Shown: one piece after another, positions 24,093 to 33,173 of the stretch
How the letters are laid out: each line of letters begins with the position of its first letter
How positions within the stretch are numbered: the stretch's first letter is position 1
Source of the DNA: UBA8752 sp049610565
GTDB lineage: Bacteria > Bacteroidota > Bacteroidia > Flavobacteriales_D > Sanyastnellaceae
Length of the DNA stretch: 49,968 bases
Direction: 5' to 3'
Assembly: GCA_049610565.1 (NCBI GenBank)
Contig: JBMYZR010000010.1
Span: 1 to 49,968 of the forward strand
Notes under the pieces: generated by a model
What the model saw: only the letters and a program-made list of their open reading frames with translations
What the model was told of the DNA's origin: nothing
The model's database searches: none
Position numbers and translations under genes: made by a program

Positions 24093-25298
24093 TCAGACGG
24101 CGGCGTGCAGGACGCCCAGGGCCTTGCCCACCTTTTCAAAGGCATTCAGGGCGCGGTCGAGGTGCTCGCGTGTGTGGGCGGCACTGAGTTGAACCCGGAT
24201 GCGCGCCTGTCCCTTGGGGACCACAGGGTAGAAGAATCCGATCACGTAAATGCCCTCTTCGAGCAGGGCGTCGGCCATGACTTGGCTCAAGCGGGCGTCC
24301 CCGAGCATGACCGGAACGATGGCGCTTTCCCCGTCCTTGAAATCCAATCCAATCCGGCTGAGGCCTTCCTTGAAGTACCGGGTGTTGTCTTCGAGGCGGT
24401 CGCGGAGCTCGGTGGTTTCGTCGAGCATGCGGAATACCTCCAGGCTCGCGCCGACGATGCTCGGAGCCAGGGAGTTGCTGAACAGATAAGGGCGGCTGCG
24501 TTGGCGGAGCATCTCGATGATCTCGGCGCGGCCGGTGGTGAACCCGCCCATGGCGCCGCCCATGGCCTTGCCCAGCGTGCCCGTGATGATGTCGACACGG
24601 CCCAGCGCATCCCGCAGTTCGATGGACCCACGGCCGGTCTTGCCAATGAAGCCGGTGGCATGGCACTCGTCCACCATGACGAGGGCATCATACTGGTCGG
24701 CGAGGTCGCAGATGCGGCCAATCTGGGCGACGTAACCGTCCATCGAGAACACGCCGTCCGTGACGATCACCTTGAAGCGGTGTCCGGCCTCGCTGGCGGC
24801 CTGCAGCTGCTTCTCGAGATCCTCCATGTCATTGTTGGTGAACCGATAGCGGGCCGCCTTGCAGAGGCGCACCCCGTCGATGATGGAGGCGTGATTGAGC
24901 GCATCGGAAATGATGGCGTCCTCGGCGGTCAGCAGGGGCTCGAACACGCCGCCATTGGCGTCGAAAGCCGCCGCATACAGGATGGTGTCCTCGGTGTGGT
25001 GGAAGTCGGCAATGGCCTTTTCGAGGTTCTTGTGGATGTCCTGGGTGCCGCAGATGAACCGGACGGAACTCATGCCGAATCCGCGCTCGTCGATGGCGCG
25101 CTTGGCGGCGTCCACCACCCGAGGGTGGGAGCTCAGGCCCAGGTAGTTGTTGGCGCAGAAATTGAGCACTTCGCTGCCGTCTTCCAAACGGATGACTGCG
25201 TCCTGAACCGACGTGATCACGCGCTCTTTCTTGAAGAGGCCATCCCGTTCGATGGCGTCGAGCTCCTCGCGGAGGTGGGCTTTCATTGAACCGTACAT
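24093..25298 (-). CDS. kbl: Glycine C-acetyltransferase (2-amino-3-ketobutyrate CoA ligase)
   Basis: A 401-residue PLP enzyme of the alpha-oxoamine synthase family that links threonine breakdown to glycine and acetyl-CoA. Seen: NFCANNYLGLSSHP near the N-terminus, the FICGTQDIHKNLEKAIA segment, the DECHATGFIG metal/PLP region and the lysine loop GTLGKAMGGAMGG. The motif set fits Kbl better than BioF or serine palmitoyltransferase, and the length is standard. No threonine dehydrogenase gene lies next to it. ATG 25298 sits 5 nt behind a TATCTTCG element; a second ATG is four codons downstream. Confidence 0.93.
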   Translation of the reverse strand: MYGSMKAHLREELDAIERDGLFKKERVITSVQDAVIRLEDGSEVLNFCANNYLGLSSHPRVVDAAKRAIDERGFGMSSVRFICGTQDIHKNLEKAIADFHHTEDTILYAAAFDANGGVFEPLLTAEDAIISDALNHASIIDGVRLCKAARYRFTNNDMEDLEKQLQAASEAGHRFKVIVTDGVFSMDGYVAQIGRICDLADQYDALVMVDECHATGFIGKTGRGSIELRDALGRVDIITGTLGKAMGGAMGGFTTGRAEIIEMLRQRSRPYLFSNSLAPSIVGASLEVFRMLDETTELRDRLEDNTRYFKEGLSRIGLDFKDGESAIVPVMLGDARLSQVMADALLEEGIYVIGFFYPVVPKGQARIRVQLSAAHTREHLDRALNAFEKVGKALGVLHAAV

Positions 25299-25303
25299 GC
25301 CGG

Positions 25304-25311
25304 CGAAGATA
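25304..25311 (-). promoter_or_regulatory. Putative -7 promoter element of kbl
   Basis: TATCTTCG on the minus strand, 5 nt before the ATG. GGCTATCTTCG is shared base for base with the holB promoter region. A leaderless transcript is implied. Confidence 0.5.
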
Positions 25312-25324
25312 GCCGCGTCCCGCC

Positions 25325-26710
25325 TCAGCTTTTCGGCTCGTCGAGGCGGGCGATTTCGTAGAGCACCACGCGCTTGTCCGCCTCGGACCGGACGCGTTCA
25401 ATCAGGTTTCGGCCGAAGCGGGCCTGCGCCTCCGCATTCACCAACTGGATGTAGCGGCTTCTTCTGGAACGGCGGGTCTCCGGCGAGTCCACGCCCTCCA
25501 GGCCGATGATGCGGTCAAAGTCGTCGGACGCCATGCGCCGGCCGCAATGGGCGAGCATGACTTCGGTCTCCTTGGACAAGGCCACCGGCGCCATGCCGTC
25601 TTCTGTCTGTTCTACGGGGATGAACCGTGTCCGGCTGCGGTTGGACAGCCGGTCGAAGAGCAAGACCGTGAACGCACCGAACATGACGAAGGCCATGGTC
25701 CAGCCCCAGCCGTCCTGGACCGGTTCCTTGTCGCCTGTGGTGTTGGGCGGGTTGGCGGGCAGAATGAGCGGAGACCACGATGCCCCTGAGACGAGCGCAT
25801 CGAGGTCCTCCACTTCGGTGGTGCGGCCGTTGTTCATGCTCTTGTACAGCGTGTTGCCCCTCCACGCCGTCCAACTTCTCTCCGGCACCCCTTGGGTGTG
25901 CGCTTCCATCTGGCTGGCCAGGCCGGATGGGATGTTGACGAACGACAGGTCGGATTTCCGGATCACGGTCATGCTCGAACCTTTCCGGTAGGTGAAATAG
26001 TCTTTCAGATCAAACACCCTGAGGAGCGGGCTGACTTCTCCGATGATGGGGTTGACCGACCCCTTCCATTCGAATTCACTCGAGCCGGGCGGAAGCAGAT
26101 AGGCGGGTATCACGTCGGGGTTCGTCATGGTCTCGCTGACGGGCGCGAGGAACAGGGAGCCGTCCTCTGTGGGGAGGATGGCCGACACCTCAATGCCGGG
26201 TGGTGGAGGCGCCGTGTCGTGTCGCTCCATTTGTTTCGTCTCCCGAGAGTGGTAGAGGCGTTGGCCATGACGCATCCAGTTGGCGTGGCCATTTTGGAAG
26301 TAGAGGATCCCGTCTCTCCAATGGTGGCAGGAATAGTGGGTGTGCCCATTGACGATGCTCTGGCTGGAGTTCGTCCGTCCCCGGTCGTAACTGATGTACC
26401 GGCAGTCCCCGAGGATGAACAAGGCCTCTTCTCCGGAGGGCGCTCGCGAGAAGGCAATGGTCTTGAAATAGTTTGCCGTTCGGGGGGACTGCGTGTAGAT
26501 GAAGAAGCCGTCGAATTCTTCCTGGAACAGGGAGTCGAGCAGACCGGGCATGATCCATTGGATGGGTTCCCCCGGGTACCACCAGCGCGGATTGTCGATG
26601 TGTTTCAACGAATCCAGGGCCGTCCGCCGCTCTTGCCCCGGTTCACTGGAATGCCCGGCGAAGGCGAGGCCCGCGACCATCAGGATGAGGAGGGAAATTC
26701 GTTTCAACAC
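25325..26710 (-). CDS. Single-pass membrane protein of unknown function with conserved basic C-terminal domain
   Basis: A 461-residue protein I cannot name. It has a signal-type N-terminus (LKRISLLILMVAGLAFAG), an extracytoplasmic region of about 310 residues rich in Trp, Tyr and Pro, one membrane helix about 335-352 (FVMFGAFTVLLF) and a cytoplasmic domain of about 109 residues. The cytoplasmic part contains DDFDRIIGLEGVDSPETRR, RRSRYIQLVNAEAQ and LIERVRSEADKRVVLYEI, a basic helical pattern I associate with uncharacterised Bacteroidota signalling proteins. The start is ambiguous: GTG 26710 is used, with TTG 26707 and TTG 26728 as alternatives. It is divergent from metG. A sensor-like role is a guess. 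Confidence 0.65.
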   Translation of the reverse strand: MLKRISLLILMVAGLAFAGHSSEPGQERRTALDSLKHIDNPRWWYPGEPIQWIMPGLLDSLFQEEFDGFFIYTQSPRTANYFKTIAFSRAPSGEEALFILGDCRYISYDRGRTNSSQSIVNGHTHYSCHHWRDGILYFQNGHANWMRHGQRLYHSRETKQMERHDTAPPPPGIEVSAILPTEDGSLFLAPVSETMTNPDVIPAYLLPPGSSEFEWKGSVNPIIGEVSPLLRVFDLKDYFTYRKGSSMTVIRKSDLSFVNIPSGLASQMEAHTQGVPERSWTAWRGNTLYKSMNNGRTTEVEDLDALVSGASWSPLILPANPPNTTGDKEPVQDGWGWTMAFVMFGAFTVLLFDRLSNRSRTRFIPVEQTEDGMAPVALSKETEVMLAHCGRRMASDDFDRIIGLEGVDSPETRRSRRSRYIQLVNAEAQARFGRNLIERVRSEADKRVVLYEIARLDEPKS

Positions 26711-26771
26711 AATCAGACTCTCCGGCAATATCGCAATTCTGCGAACTCCCCGTCGCCGTCGAGATGCTCGC

Positions 26772-26779
26772 TAACTTCG
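26772..26779 (+). promoter_or_regulatory. Putative -7 promoter element of metG
   Basis: TAACTTCG, 5 nt before the ATG at 26785, with the same sequence type and spacing as at holB and kbl. Confidence 0.5.
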
Positions 26780-26784
26780 CCCCG

Positions 26785-28854
26785 ATGAGCGCAAAACCTG
26801 CCCGAACACTGGTCACATCGGCCTTGCCCTACGCCAATGGCCCCATTCACATCGGCCACATTGCCGGGGCGTACCTCCCTGCCGATGTGTACGTGCGCTA
26901 CTTGCGTTTGCGCAAGGAGGACGTCGTCTGGGTCTGTGGCTCCGATGAGCACGGCGCGGCCATCACGCTGCGGGCCCGGAAGGAGGGCACCACACCGCGG
27001 GCCATCGTGGACCGGTATCACGAGGAGATGCAGGAGGCCTTTCACGGGCTCGACATCGCATTTGACCACTACGACCGCACGTCGAGTGCGGAGCATCACC
27101 GTTTCGCACAGGAGTACTTCCTGACCCTCCTGGAGAAGGGGGCGTTCACCGAGGAGACGCGCAAGCAGTTCTTCGATCCGGTGGAGAAGCAATTTCTTGC
27201 CGACCGCTACGTCCAGGGCACCTGTCCCAAGTGCGGTCACGACAAGGCGTACGGAGACCAGTGCGAGAAGTGCGGCTCCGCGCTGTCGCCCGAAGAGCTC
27301 ATCGACCCCATGAGCACATTGAGCGGCGCCACGCCGGAATGGAAGGAAACCACCCTTTGGTACCTGCCCATGGACCGCCACGAGGAGTGGCTGCGGGAGT
27401 ATCTCGAACGCGGGGAGCTGGACGGCCAGGCCCACCACGATCCCAAGGCGTGGAAGGCCCACGTCATCGGGCAATGCAAGAGTTGGGTCGATGGCGGCTT
27501 ACAGAGCCGGGCCATGACCCGCGACCTCGATTGGGGCGTGCCCGTGCCGGTGGAGGGCGCGGACGGCAAGGTGCTCTACGTGTGGCTCGATGCACCGCTG
27601 GGCTACATCACGGCCACAAGGAATTGGGCCGAGAAGCAGGGCGTGGATTGGGAGCCCTACTGGAAGAATGCAGACACGCGGCTGGTGCACTTCATCGGCA
27701 AGGACAACATCGTGTTCCATTGCATCATTTTCCCCATCCTGCTCAAGGAGCACGGAGGATATCTGTTGCCACACAACGTACCGGCCAACGAGTTCATGAA
27801 CCTGGAGGGGGACAAGATTTCGACCTCGCGGAACTGGGCGGTCTGGGCCAAGGAGTATGTCGAGGATTTCCCCGGGCGGAGTGACGAGATGCGGTACGTC
27901 CTCGCCTCCATCATGCCCGAGCAGAAGGACGCCGAATTCACCTGGGAGGATTTCCAGTCCCGGGTCAACAACGAGCTCGCCGATGTGCTCGGCAACTTCG
28001 TGAACCGCGTCATCGTGTTGACCGGCAAGTACTTCGATGGAAAGGTGCCGGCGGCGAGTGGCGAATGGACGGAGATCGATCAGGCCTTGCGTGATCTCAT
28101 GGCGTCTACCCCGGGCTCCGTGGGGGACTGCATCGAACGCTACCGTTTCCGGGATGCGTTGCAACACGCCATGGGCCTTGTCCGAGCGGGCAACAAATAC
28201 CTGACCGAGGAGGAGCCGTGGAAGGTCATCAAATCCGATGAGCAGCGCACGGCAGACATCCTCAACCTGGCCCTGCAGGTCACGGCCAACGCGGCCATCG
28301 TCCTCGCGCCCTTCCTGCCGCGCACCGCCGAGAAGCTGTCGGACGCTTTGGGCACGGCGTCCCTGCCGTGGGATGCGGCCGGTGGCGATCTTGTGCCGAC
28401 CGGACAGCCACTCGGGGCCCTGCCCATCCTGTTTGAGAAGGTGACCGACGAGCAAGTCGATGCGCAGCGCGACAAAATGGGGCCGGACCCAGCCGAAGCC
28501 GGCCTGCGCGATGTGGAACCCGAAAAGCCCGGGACCACCTTTGACGACTTTCAGGCCATGGACCTCCGCGTTGCAGAAGTGGTGGCGGCGGAGAAGGTCA
28601 AGGGGGCGGACAAGCTGCTGCAGTTGACGGTCCGCACAGGCTATGACGAGCGCACCGTGGTGAGCGGAATCGCCGAGCATTTCTCTCCGGAAGAGGTCGT
28701 CGGTCGGAAAGTGACCTTGCTCGCGAATCTGGCCCCGCGCAAGATCCGCGGGGTGGTCTCCCAAGGCATGGTCCTCATGGCGTCCACGGAAGACGGCGGG
28801 CTGCGCTTCGTCACCCCGGAAGAGGGTGCCGAGCCAGGCGACGTCATTCGGTGA
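26785..28854 (+). CDS. metG: Methionyl-tRNA synthetase with C-terminal tRNA-binding domain
   Basis: A 689-residue class I synthetase charging initiator and elongator tRNA-Met. The HIGH motif appears in GPIHIGHIAGAYLPADVY; a zinc knuckle follows (CPKCG, then CEKCG). The KMSKS loop is the variant KISTS in GDKISTSRNWAVW. An anticodon-binding helical domain is followed, after a linker, by an EMAP/Arc1p-type OB fold (about 575-689: FDDFQAMDLRVAEVVAAEKV) that promotes dimerisation and tRNA binding. ATG 26785 is used rather than an upstream ATG at 26764, because a promoter-like element lies between them. Its end overlaps the convergent Kunitz gene by 11 bp. Confidence 0.97.
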   Translation: MSAKPARTLVTSALPYANGPIHIGHIAGAYLPADVYVRYLRLRKEDVVWVCGSDEHGAAITLRARKEGTTPRAIVDRYHEEMQEAFHGLDIAFDHYDRTSSAEHHRFAQEYFLTLLEKGAFTEETRKQFFDPVEKQFLADRYVQGTCPKCGHDKAYGDQCEKCGSALSPEELIDPMSTLSGATPEWKETTLWYLPMDRHEEWLREYLERGELDGQAHHDPKAWKAHVIGQCKSWVDGGLQSRAMTRDLDWGVPVPVEGADGKVLYVWLDAPLGYITATRNWAEKQGVDWEPYWKNADTRLVHFIGKDNIVFHCIIFPILLKEHGGYLLPHNVPANEFMNLEGDKISTSRNWAVWAKEYVEDFPGRSDEMRYVLASIMPEQKDAEFTWEDFQSRVNNELADVLGNFVNRVIVLTGKYFDGKVPAASGEWTEIDQALRDLMASTPGSVGDCIERYRFRDALQHAMGLVRAGNKYLTEEEPWKVIKSDEQRTADILNLALQVTANAAIVLAPFLPRTAEKLSDALGTASLPWDAAGGDLVPTGQPLGALPILFEKVTDEQVDAQRDKMGPDPAEAGLRDVEPEKPGTTFDDFQAMDLRVAEVVAAEKVKGADKLLQLTVRTGYDERTVVSGIAEHFSPEEVVGRKVTLLANLAPRKIRGVVSQGMVLMASTEDGGLRFVTPEEGAEPGDVIR

Positions 28855-29605
28855 TCCAGACCTTTTTGACTGCGCCGTTGGGGCTTCTGTGAATCAGGAT
28901 TTGCCCGGGCACGGCCGTGGACGGTCGGCCGAGCAGGTCGAAGTACCCGGTCGCGACGTCCGGTCGGTCGGTGCCCTCGAGCGGGACGTCGGCCGTGAGG
29001 TTGAGCTCCGTCCAGGTCCATTCGCAGACCAGATCGGCTCCACCCGCCATCCACCCCTCGAAGAGGCGCAGTGTCCAAGGAAAGGGAGGGGGTGACCCCT
29101 GCAGGTCGACCCCGGGTTCGAGGTCGAGAAACCGTTCCTCGGAATAGACGCCACCGCCGCCTCCGAATCCGTAGGCGTTGGGCGCTGTCAGGGGAGTCTC
29201 GGCGGCGATGAGGTGGCCTTCCGCATCGCTCAAGGCAAACCCGCAATAGCTGACCCACACCTCCGAATCGAAGACCACGTCAACCTGAATGGTCACATGA
29301 TCCACCCCGCTCGGCCACGTTCCCATGGAGACCGGCGTCACGACAATCGAGTCACACACGGGGTAATCCAACGTGTCCCCCACGCAACCGGCCGCCTGGC
29401 AGGCGGCCAACGTCTGAAACGGCACGACGCCGTCACATCCGCCCCAGATGAACTCGGCACAGGTCTGCGTGACCGGATCGAAATGCCAAGCGGGGATGTA
29501 GGCTTCGCACGGTCCGGGGTCGGGCACGAGCAGGCAGGGGTCACCCTGTGACGCTCCACCCAAAGCGCTGCAGAGCAACGCGTGCAGGAGGAACCGGCGC
29601 ATCAT
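28844..29605 (-). CDS. Secreted Kunitz (BPTI)-domain protein with T9SS-like C-terminus
   Basis: A 253-residue exported protein. After a signal peptide comes a Kunitz-type domain with six cysteines C24, C33, C49, C57, C69 and C74. The spacing 8-15-7-11-4 differs from canonical 8-15-7-12-3 only in shifting the fifth cysteine. GPC precedes the reactive site; the P1 position is E34 where BPTI has lysine. A beta-rich region follows, then a C-terminus (YFDLLGRPS, PGQILIHRS, VKKVWITE) resembling a type IX sorting domain. A secreted protease inhibitor or binding protein is inferred. The start overlaps the asd stop (ATGA; a second ATG follows at once), so the two genes share an operon. Confidence 0.78.
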   Translation of the reverse strand: MMRRFLLHALLCSALGGASQGDPCLLVPDPGPCEAYIPAWHFDPVTQTCAEFIWGGCDGVVPFQTLAACQAAGCVGDTLDYPVCDSIVVTPVSMGTWPSGVDHVTIQVDVVFDSEVWVSYCGFALSDAEGHLIAAETPLTAPNAYGFGGGGGVYSEERFLDLEPGVDLQGSPPPFPWTLRLFEGWMAGGADLVCEWTWTELNLTADVPLEGTDRPDVATGYFDLLGRPSTAVPGQILIHRSPNGAVKKVWITE

Positions 29606-30615
29606 TTGCGGAACCGTCCAGTCTTCTGGAGGTATTCGGCAATCTGGATGGCGTTCGTGGCCGCGCCCTTTCGAAGGTTGTCCGACACGACCCACATGTG
29701 CAGGCCTTGCTCGTGGGAGATGTCCCGGCGGATGCGGCCGACGAAGACCTCGTCCTTGCCTTCGGCATGGAGGGGCATCGGGTACTGGTTGGCCATGGGG
29801 TCGTCCTGGATGATGAGCCCGGGCATCAGCTGAAGGGCTTCGCGGACATCCGGCACGCTGAAGGGCCGCTCCAATTCGAGGTACACACTCTCACTGTGTC
29901 CGCCCACCACCGGGACGCGAACGGCGGTCGCGCTCACCTCCACCTGCGCATCGTCCAGGATCTTCTTGGTCTCGTGGTGGAGCTTCATCTCCTCCCGGGT
30001 GAAGTCGTTTTCCAGGAACACGTCGCAATGCGGCAAGCAGTTGCCGTCAATCGGGTGCGGGTAAATGCGGTTGGCGTCGTTCCCGTTCCGCTCTTCGGTC
30101 AATTGGGCAATGCCGGCCTGTCCGGTGCCCGTCACGCTCTGGTAGGTGCTGACGATGGCCCGGCGGATCAGGAAGCGGTCGTGAAGCGGCTTGAGGGCCA
30201 TCACGAGTTGGATGGTCGAGCAGTTGGGGTTGGCGATCAGCAGGTCCTTGTCGGTGATGCTGTCGGCATTGACCTCCGGCACCACGAGCGGCACCTCGGG
30301 GTCCATTCTCCATGCGGAGGAATTGTCCACCACCGAACATCCGATGTCGGTGAACGCCCGCGCCCATTGCCGGCTGATGTCGCCTCCTGCGCTGAACAGG
30401 GCGAGGTCGGGCTTCTGCTCGATGGCCTCCTCGATGGTCATGACCTCGATGGCCTCTCCCTTGAAGTCCACGGTCTTTCCCTTGGATCTTGCGCTGGCCA
30501 CGGGGAGCAGGCGCTTGATGGGAAACTTCCGGGCAATCAAGCCTTCGATGATGGTCCGTCCCACCAATCCGGTGGCGCCGACAACGGCCAGGGTCCTTCC
30601 GTGCGTGGATGCCAT
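29602..30615 (-). CDS. asd: Aspartate-semialdehyde dehydrogenase
   Basis: A 337-residue NADP-dependent enzyme reducing aspartyl phosphate to the semialdehyde, the branch point to lysine/diaminopimelate, methionine and threonine. Visible: the nucleotide-binding start VVGATGLVGRTIIEGL, SAGGDISRQWA, the catalytic cysteine C132 in NPNCSTIQ, and the substrate-binding segment PVVGGHSESVYLELERP. ATG 30615 is preferred to upstream starts because the Rossmann strand begins right after it. A perfect TACCTTTG element lies 65 nt upstream on the same strand. The Kunitz gene is translationally coupled downstream, an odd partner for a biosynthetic gene. Confidence 0.96.
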   Translation of the reverse strand: MASTHGRTLAVVGATGLVGRTIIEGLIARKFPIKRLLPVASARSKGKTVDFKGEAIEVMTIEEAIEQKPDLALFSAGGDISRQWARAFTDIGCSVVDNSSAWRMDPEVPLVVPEVNADSITDKDLLIANPNCSTIQLVMALKPLHDRFLIRRAIVSTYQSVTGTGQAGIAQLTEERNGNDANRIYPHPIDGNCLPHCDVFLENDFTREEMKLHHETKKILDDAQVEVSATAVRVPVVGGHSESVYLELERPFSVPDVREALQLMPGLIIQDDPMANQYPMPLHAEGKDEVFVGRIRRDISHEQGLHMWVVSDNLRKGAATNAIQIAEYLQKTGRFRK

Positions 30616-30680
30616 GGTGTGCTCTGTTTGCAGTTCGTGAACGGCCCCAATCCCTTTGTGGGCGAAGGATTCCGCTGTTG

Positions 30681-30688
30681 CAAAGGTA
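30681..30688 (-). promoter_or_regulatory. Putative -7 promoter element of asd
   Basis: TACCTTTG on the minus strand: a perfect TAnnTTTG match, 65 nt before the asd ATG. It lies only 13 nt from the divergent gene start at 30702. Confidence 0.5.
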
Positions 30689-30701
30689 CGAGGTTGGGCG
30701 C

Positions 30702-33146
30702 ATGCATGTCCATCTTGTCGTTTCGAGGTCCATGGCGGTTTTGTCCCTGACACTCTGCATGCTGCACCCTTTCGGTGTGCAGGCGCAGTCCGGTGCTCAG
30801 GCCACATGGGTGATTTCGTCGCTTCATCCTGACCCGACCCCTGCCTTGGGCGCACCCGATGCCGAATTCATCGCCTTGCATGCCGGGTCGGCGGACCCGT
30901 CCACCTTGGACACCCTCTCCACGGACGGACTGGTGTTGTCCTGGAACGGTCACGAACGGACGCTTCCGCCCGGATCGTGGCCGGCAGGCAGCACGGTCGT
31001 GGTGCACCGGGCGTCGGACAGCGTCGAGTTCAGCGGTTGGGCGGCGGACCGGATCGGGTTGTCGTCCTGGCCGGCCCTGGTCAACGGAGGAGCGCGGGTG
31101 GCGCTCTTCGACTCGGCCGGGGTCCTCCTCGATGCGGTCCTGTACGACGAGGCCGCCTTGTCCGGGGGAGGCCGCCCCCTCCTCAGGAAGGACCCCTCCG
31201 CCTGCGGGGCCATGGTCAATTTCCAACCCTGGTCAGCCCCGGCAGACCCGTTTGAGCCCTTGAATGAGCCCCTCGAGACCGGTCATGTGGCGTTGACTTC
31301 GGATGCGTTGAAAACCGAAGCAGAACGGGTCGAACGGCTGATCATCCGGGGGCCGGGCCGCCTCGAGTGGCGGCTGCCCGGGCCCGTGGACCCGCGGTCG
31401 ATGCTGGAGGCCGAGTGGCGCATCGGGGGGGGGCGCGGGCCGGATCCGGTGTGGCCTTCGGATTCCGTGGTGTTGGCCACGTGGACCGAACGGGTGGCAT
31501 CGGCTCCGGACGCCCCGTCCGGGCAGGGCATGCCGGTTCGGCTGGGTCCCTTGAAGGGCTGCGCTTCGGGCAGCCAACCCTTCCACTTGACGGGCCACTG
31601 GACCGTGCTGCCGTCCTTGGAGGATGTTCGGGTGGTGGGCCTGTTGGCCGACCCGTTGCCCGGAGACCCCTTCCAGCGCACTGAGTTTGTCCGTTTGTAC
31701 AACGCGTCGGACCGAACCGTGGATGCCGGGGCCTGGCATTGGGGCAGTGCCCGACTAACCCGAAGGCGGCTCATGGCGCCTGGTGAAACGCACCGGTTCG
31801 AGGCGGGAGACTTTGAGGACTGGCCCGGGTTGGCCAACGCTGGGGGGACGATGCAGATCACCACGCCGGGAGGACATCCGGTGGCGTCGTTTTCGTGGTC
31901 CCCTTGTTCCCATTCGTTCGAGGAGTTCGATGGGCGCGGGATGCCCTTGGCCAGAGGTCCAGCAACCGGCAGCGACTGGCACACGGAAGGACACCCCTCC
32001 ACCGAACGGTCACCCCACGTCATCGGATACGGGTGCCCCCGCGATTGGACCGGGCAGGTTCACAGCGTGGAGGTGTACCTGTCCTCACCGGCGGGTTTTC
32101 TCCGGGAGGTCGAGTGGTCCTGGATTGCGGCCAACGGGGAGGAAGTGCCCATGGTGGACGAGGCGGTGCCGGATGCGCCGAACGCCATTCGCCTGAGCCG
32201 CCCGGGCGGGGAGGCCATGGCCGCGGATTGGCCGATTCGCACCACGTTGATTGGACGGACCTCTCCTGTGGAGGGCGGGGCCGAGGCGCACCGAATGGAA
32301 GGGTGGACCGTGGAGGTGAGTTGTCCTCCCGTTCCCTTGCCGGATTCCGTGGAGTTGCGCGTTGCGGAGGCGTTGTGGGCAGCGGAGGACGGGGGCGGAG
32401 AGTTCGTGGAGGTCGAGAACCGCAGTCCATTTCCCGTCGACCTGCGCGGCGTGCAGGCCACCAAGGAGGTGCACCCTCTCCCCTCGGATTGGGACGAATG
32501 GGTGGAGGGAAACCGCTCTCTGGTGCTCCAGGCAGGCGACGTGATGGCGTTTGGCCGGTGTCCGCGGTGGTATCGCATGGCGCATGGCGGTTCTGGGCCT
32601 GCGTGTTGGCCCGTTGGGGCATGGTCGGCCTTGCCCGACGAGGAGGGCCAACTCTCCCTTCGCCTGCCCTCGCAGGGCCCCGAAGTGTTGGATTCGGTCT
32701 CGTGGCACGGCGGCATGCAGGGCCCGTGGTGGTGGAAGGAGACCGGGTGGTCCTGGCGCAGGCTGGGACCCGGGCCTCAGGAATGGACGCCGTCGTCCGA
32801 TGGCGGATCGCCGGGCCGGATCAATCGATGGGAGCCCGTGGACTGCGCGGGCCACGATGCACCCCTGTCCGTGGTGGTCGGACAGGATGGCGTGCCCGCC
32901 TTGCGGTGGCGGTTTCCCTCAGCGGGTCACGGCGCGTTGCTGCGCATGGTCCGGTGGCCGGAGGGAACCATCGTGCACAGCCAGAGCTTCGACCTGCAGG
33001 AGCAGGAAGGCGAATGGACGTGGGACGGCAAGGACGCACAGGGCGTTCCCGCTCCACCGGGCGGGTTGATCTGGGATGTTCGGTGGTGGGGCAGGACGTG
33101 TCGGGGACGCTGGCGCGAGCGGGTTCGTGTTCCCGGTGGAGGGTGA
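30702..33146 (+). CDS. Large secreted protein with lamin-tail-like domains
   Basis: An 814-residue exported protein. A signal peptide (MAVLSLTLCMLHPFGVQAQ) is followed by at least three lamin-tail-like beta-sandwich modules, recognisable by segments such as EFIALHAGSADPS, TEFVRLYNASDRTVDAGAWH and GEFVEVENRSPFPVDLRG. Tryptophan content is high. The C-terminus (WTWDGKDAQGVPAPPGGLIW) resembles an FlgD/CHU-type Ig fold used as a terminal domain in secreted Bacteroidota proteins. No catalytic motif is seen; binding or surface display is likely. ATG 30702 is used; ATG 30732 directly before the hydrophobic core is also possible. Confidence 0.75.
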   Translation: MHVHLVVSRSMAVLSLTLCMLHPFGVQAQSGAQATWVISSLHPDPTPALGAPDAEFIALHAGSADPSTLDTLSTDGLVLSWNGHERTLPPGSWPAGSTVVVHRASDSVEFSGWAADRIGLSSWPALVNGGARVALFDSAGVLLDAVLYDEAALSGGGRPLLRKDPSACGAMVNFQPWSAPADPFEPLNEPLETGHVALTSDALKTEAERVERLIIRGPGRLEWRLPGPVDPRSMLEAEWRIGGGRGPDPVWPSDSVVLATWTERVASAPDAPSGQGMPVRLGPLKGCASGSQPFHLTGHWTVLPSLEDVRVVGLLADPLPGDPFQRTEFVRLYNASDRTVDAGAWHWGSARLTRRRLMAPGETHRFEAGDFEDWPGLANAGGTMQITTPGGHPVASFSWSPCSHSFEEFDGRGMPLARGPATGSDWHTEGHPSTERSPHVIGYGCPRDWTGQVHSVEVYLSSPAGFLREVEWSWIAANGEEVPMVDEAVPDAPNAIRLSRPGGEAMAADWPIRTTLIGRTSPVEGGAEAHRMEGWTVEVSCPPVPLPDSVELRVAEALWAAEDGGGEFVEVENRSPFPVDLRGVQATKEVHPLPSDWDEWVEGNRSLVLQAGDVMAFGRCPRWYRMAHGGSGPACWPVGAWSALPDEEGQLSLRLPSQGPEVLDSVSWHGGMQGPWWWKETGWSWRRLGPGPQEWTPSSDGGSPGRINRWEPVDCAGHDAPLSVVVGQDGVPALRWRFPSAGHGALLRMVRWPEGTIVHSQSFDLQEQEGEWTWDGKDAQGVPAPPGGLIWDVRWWGRTCRGRWRERVRVPGGG

Positions 33147-33173
33147 ACCCCAGCCCGCCGAGACTGCGCCGTG

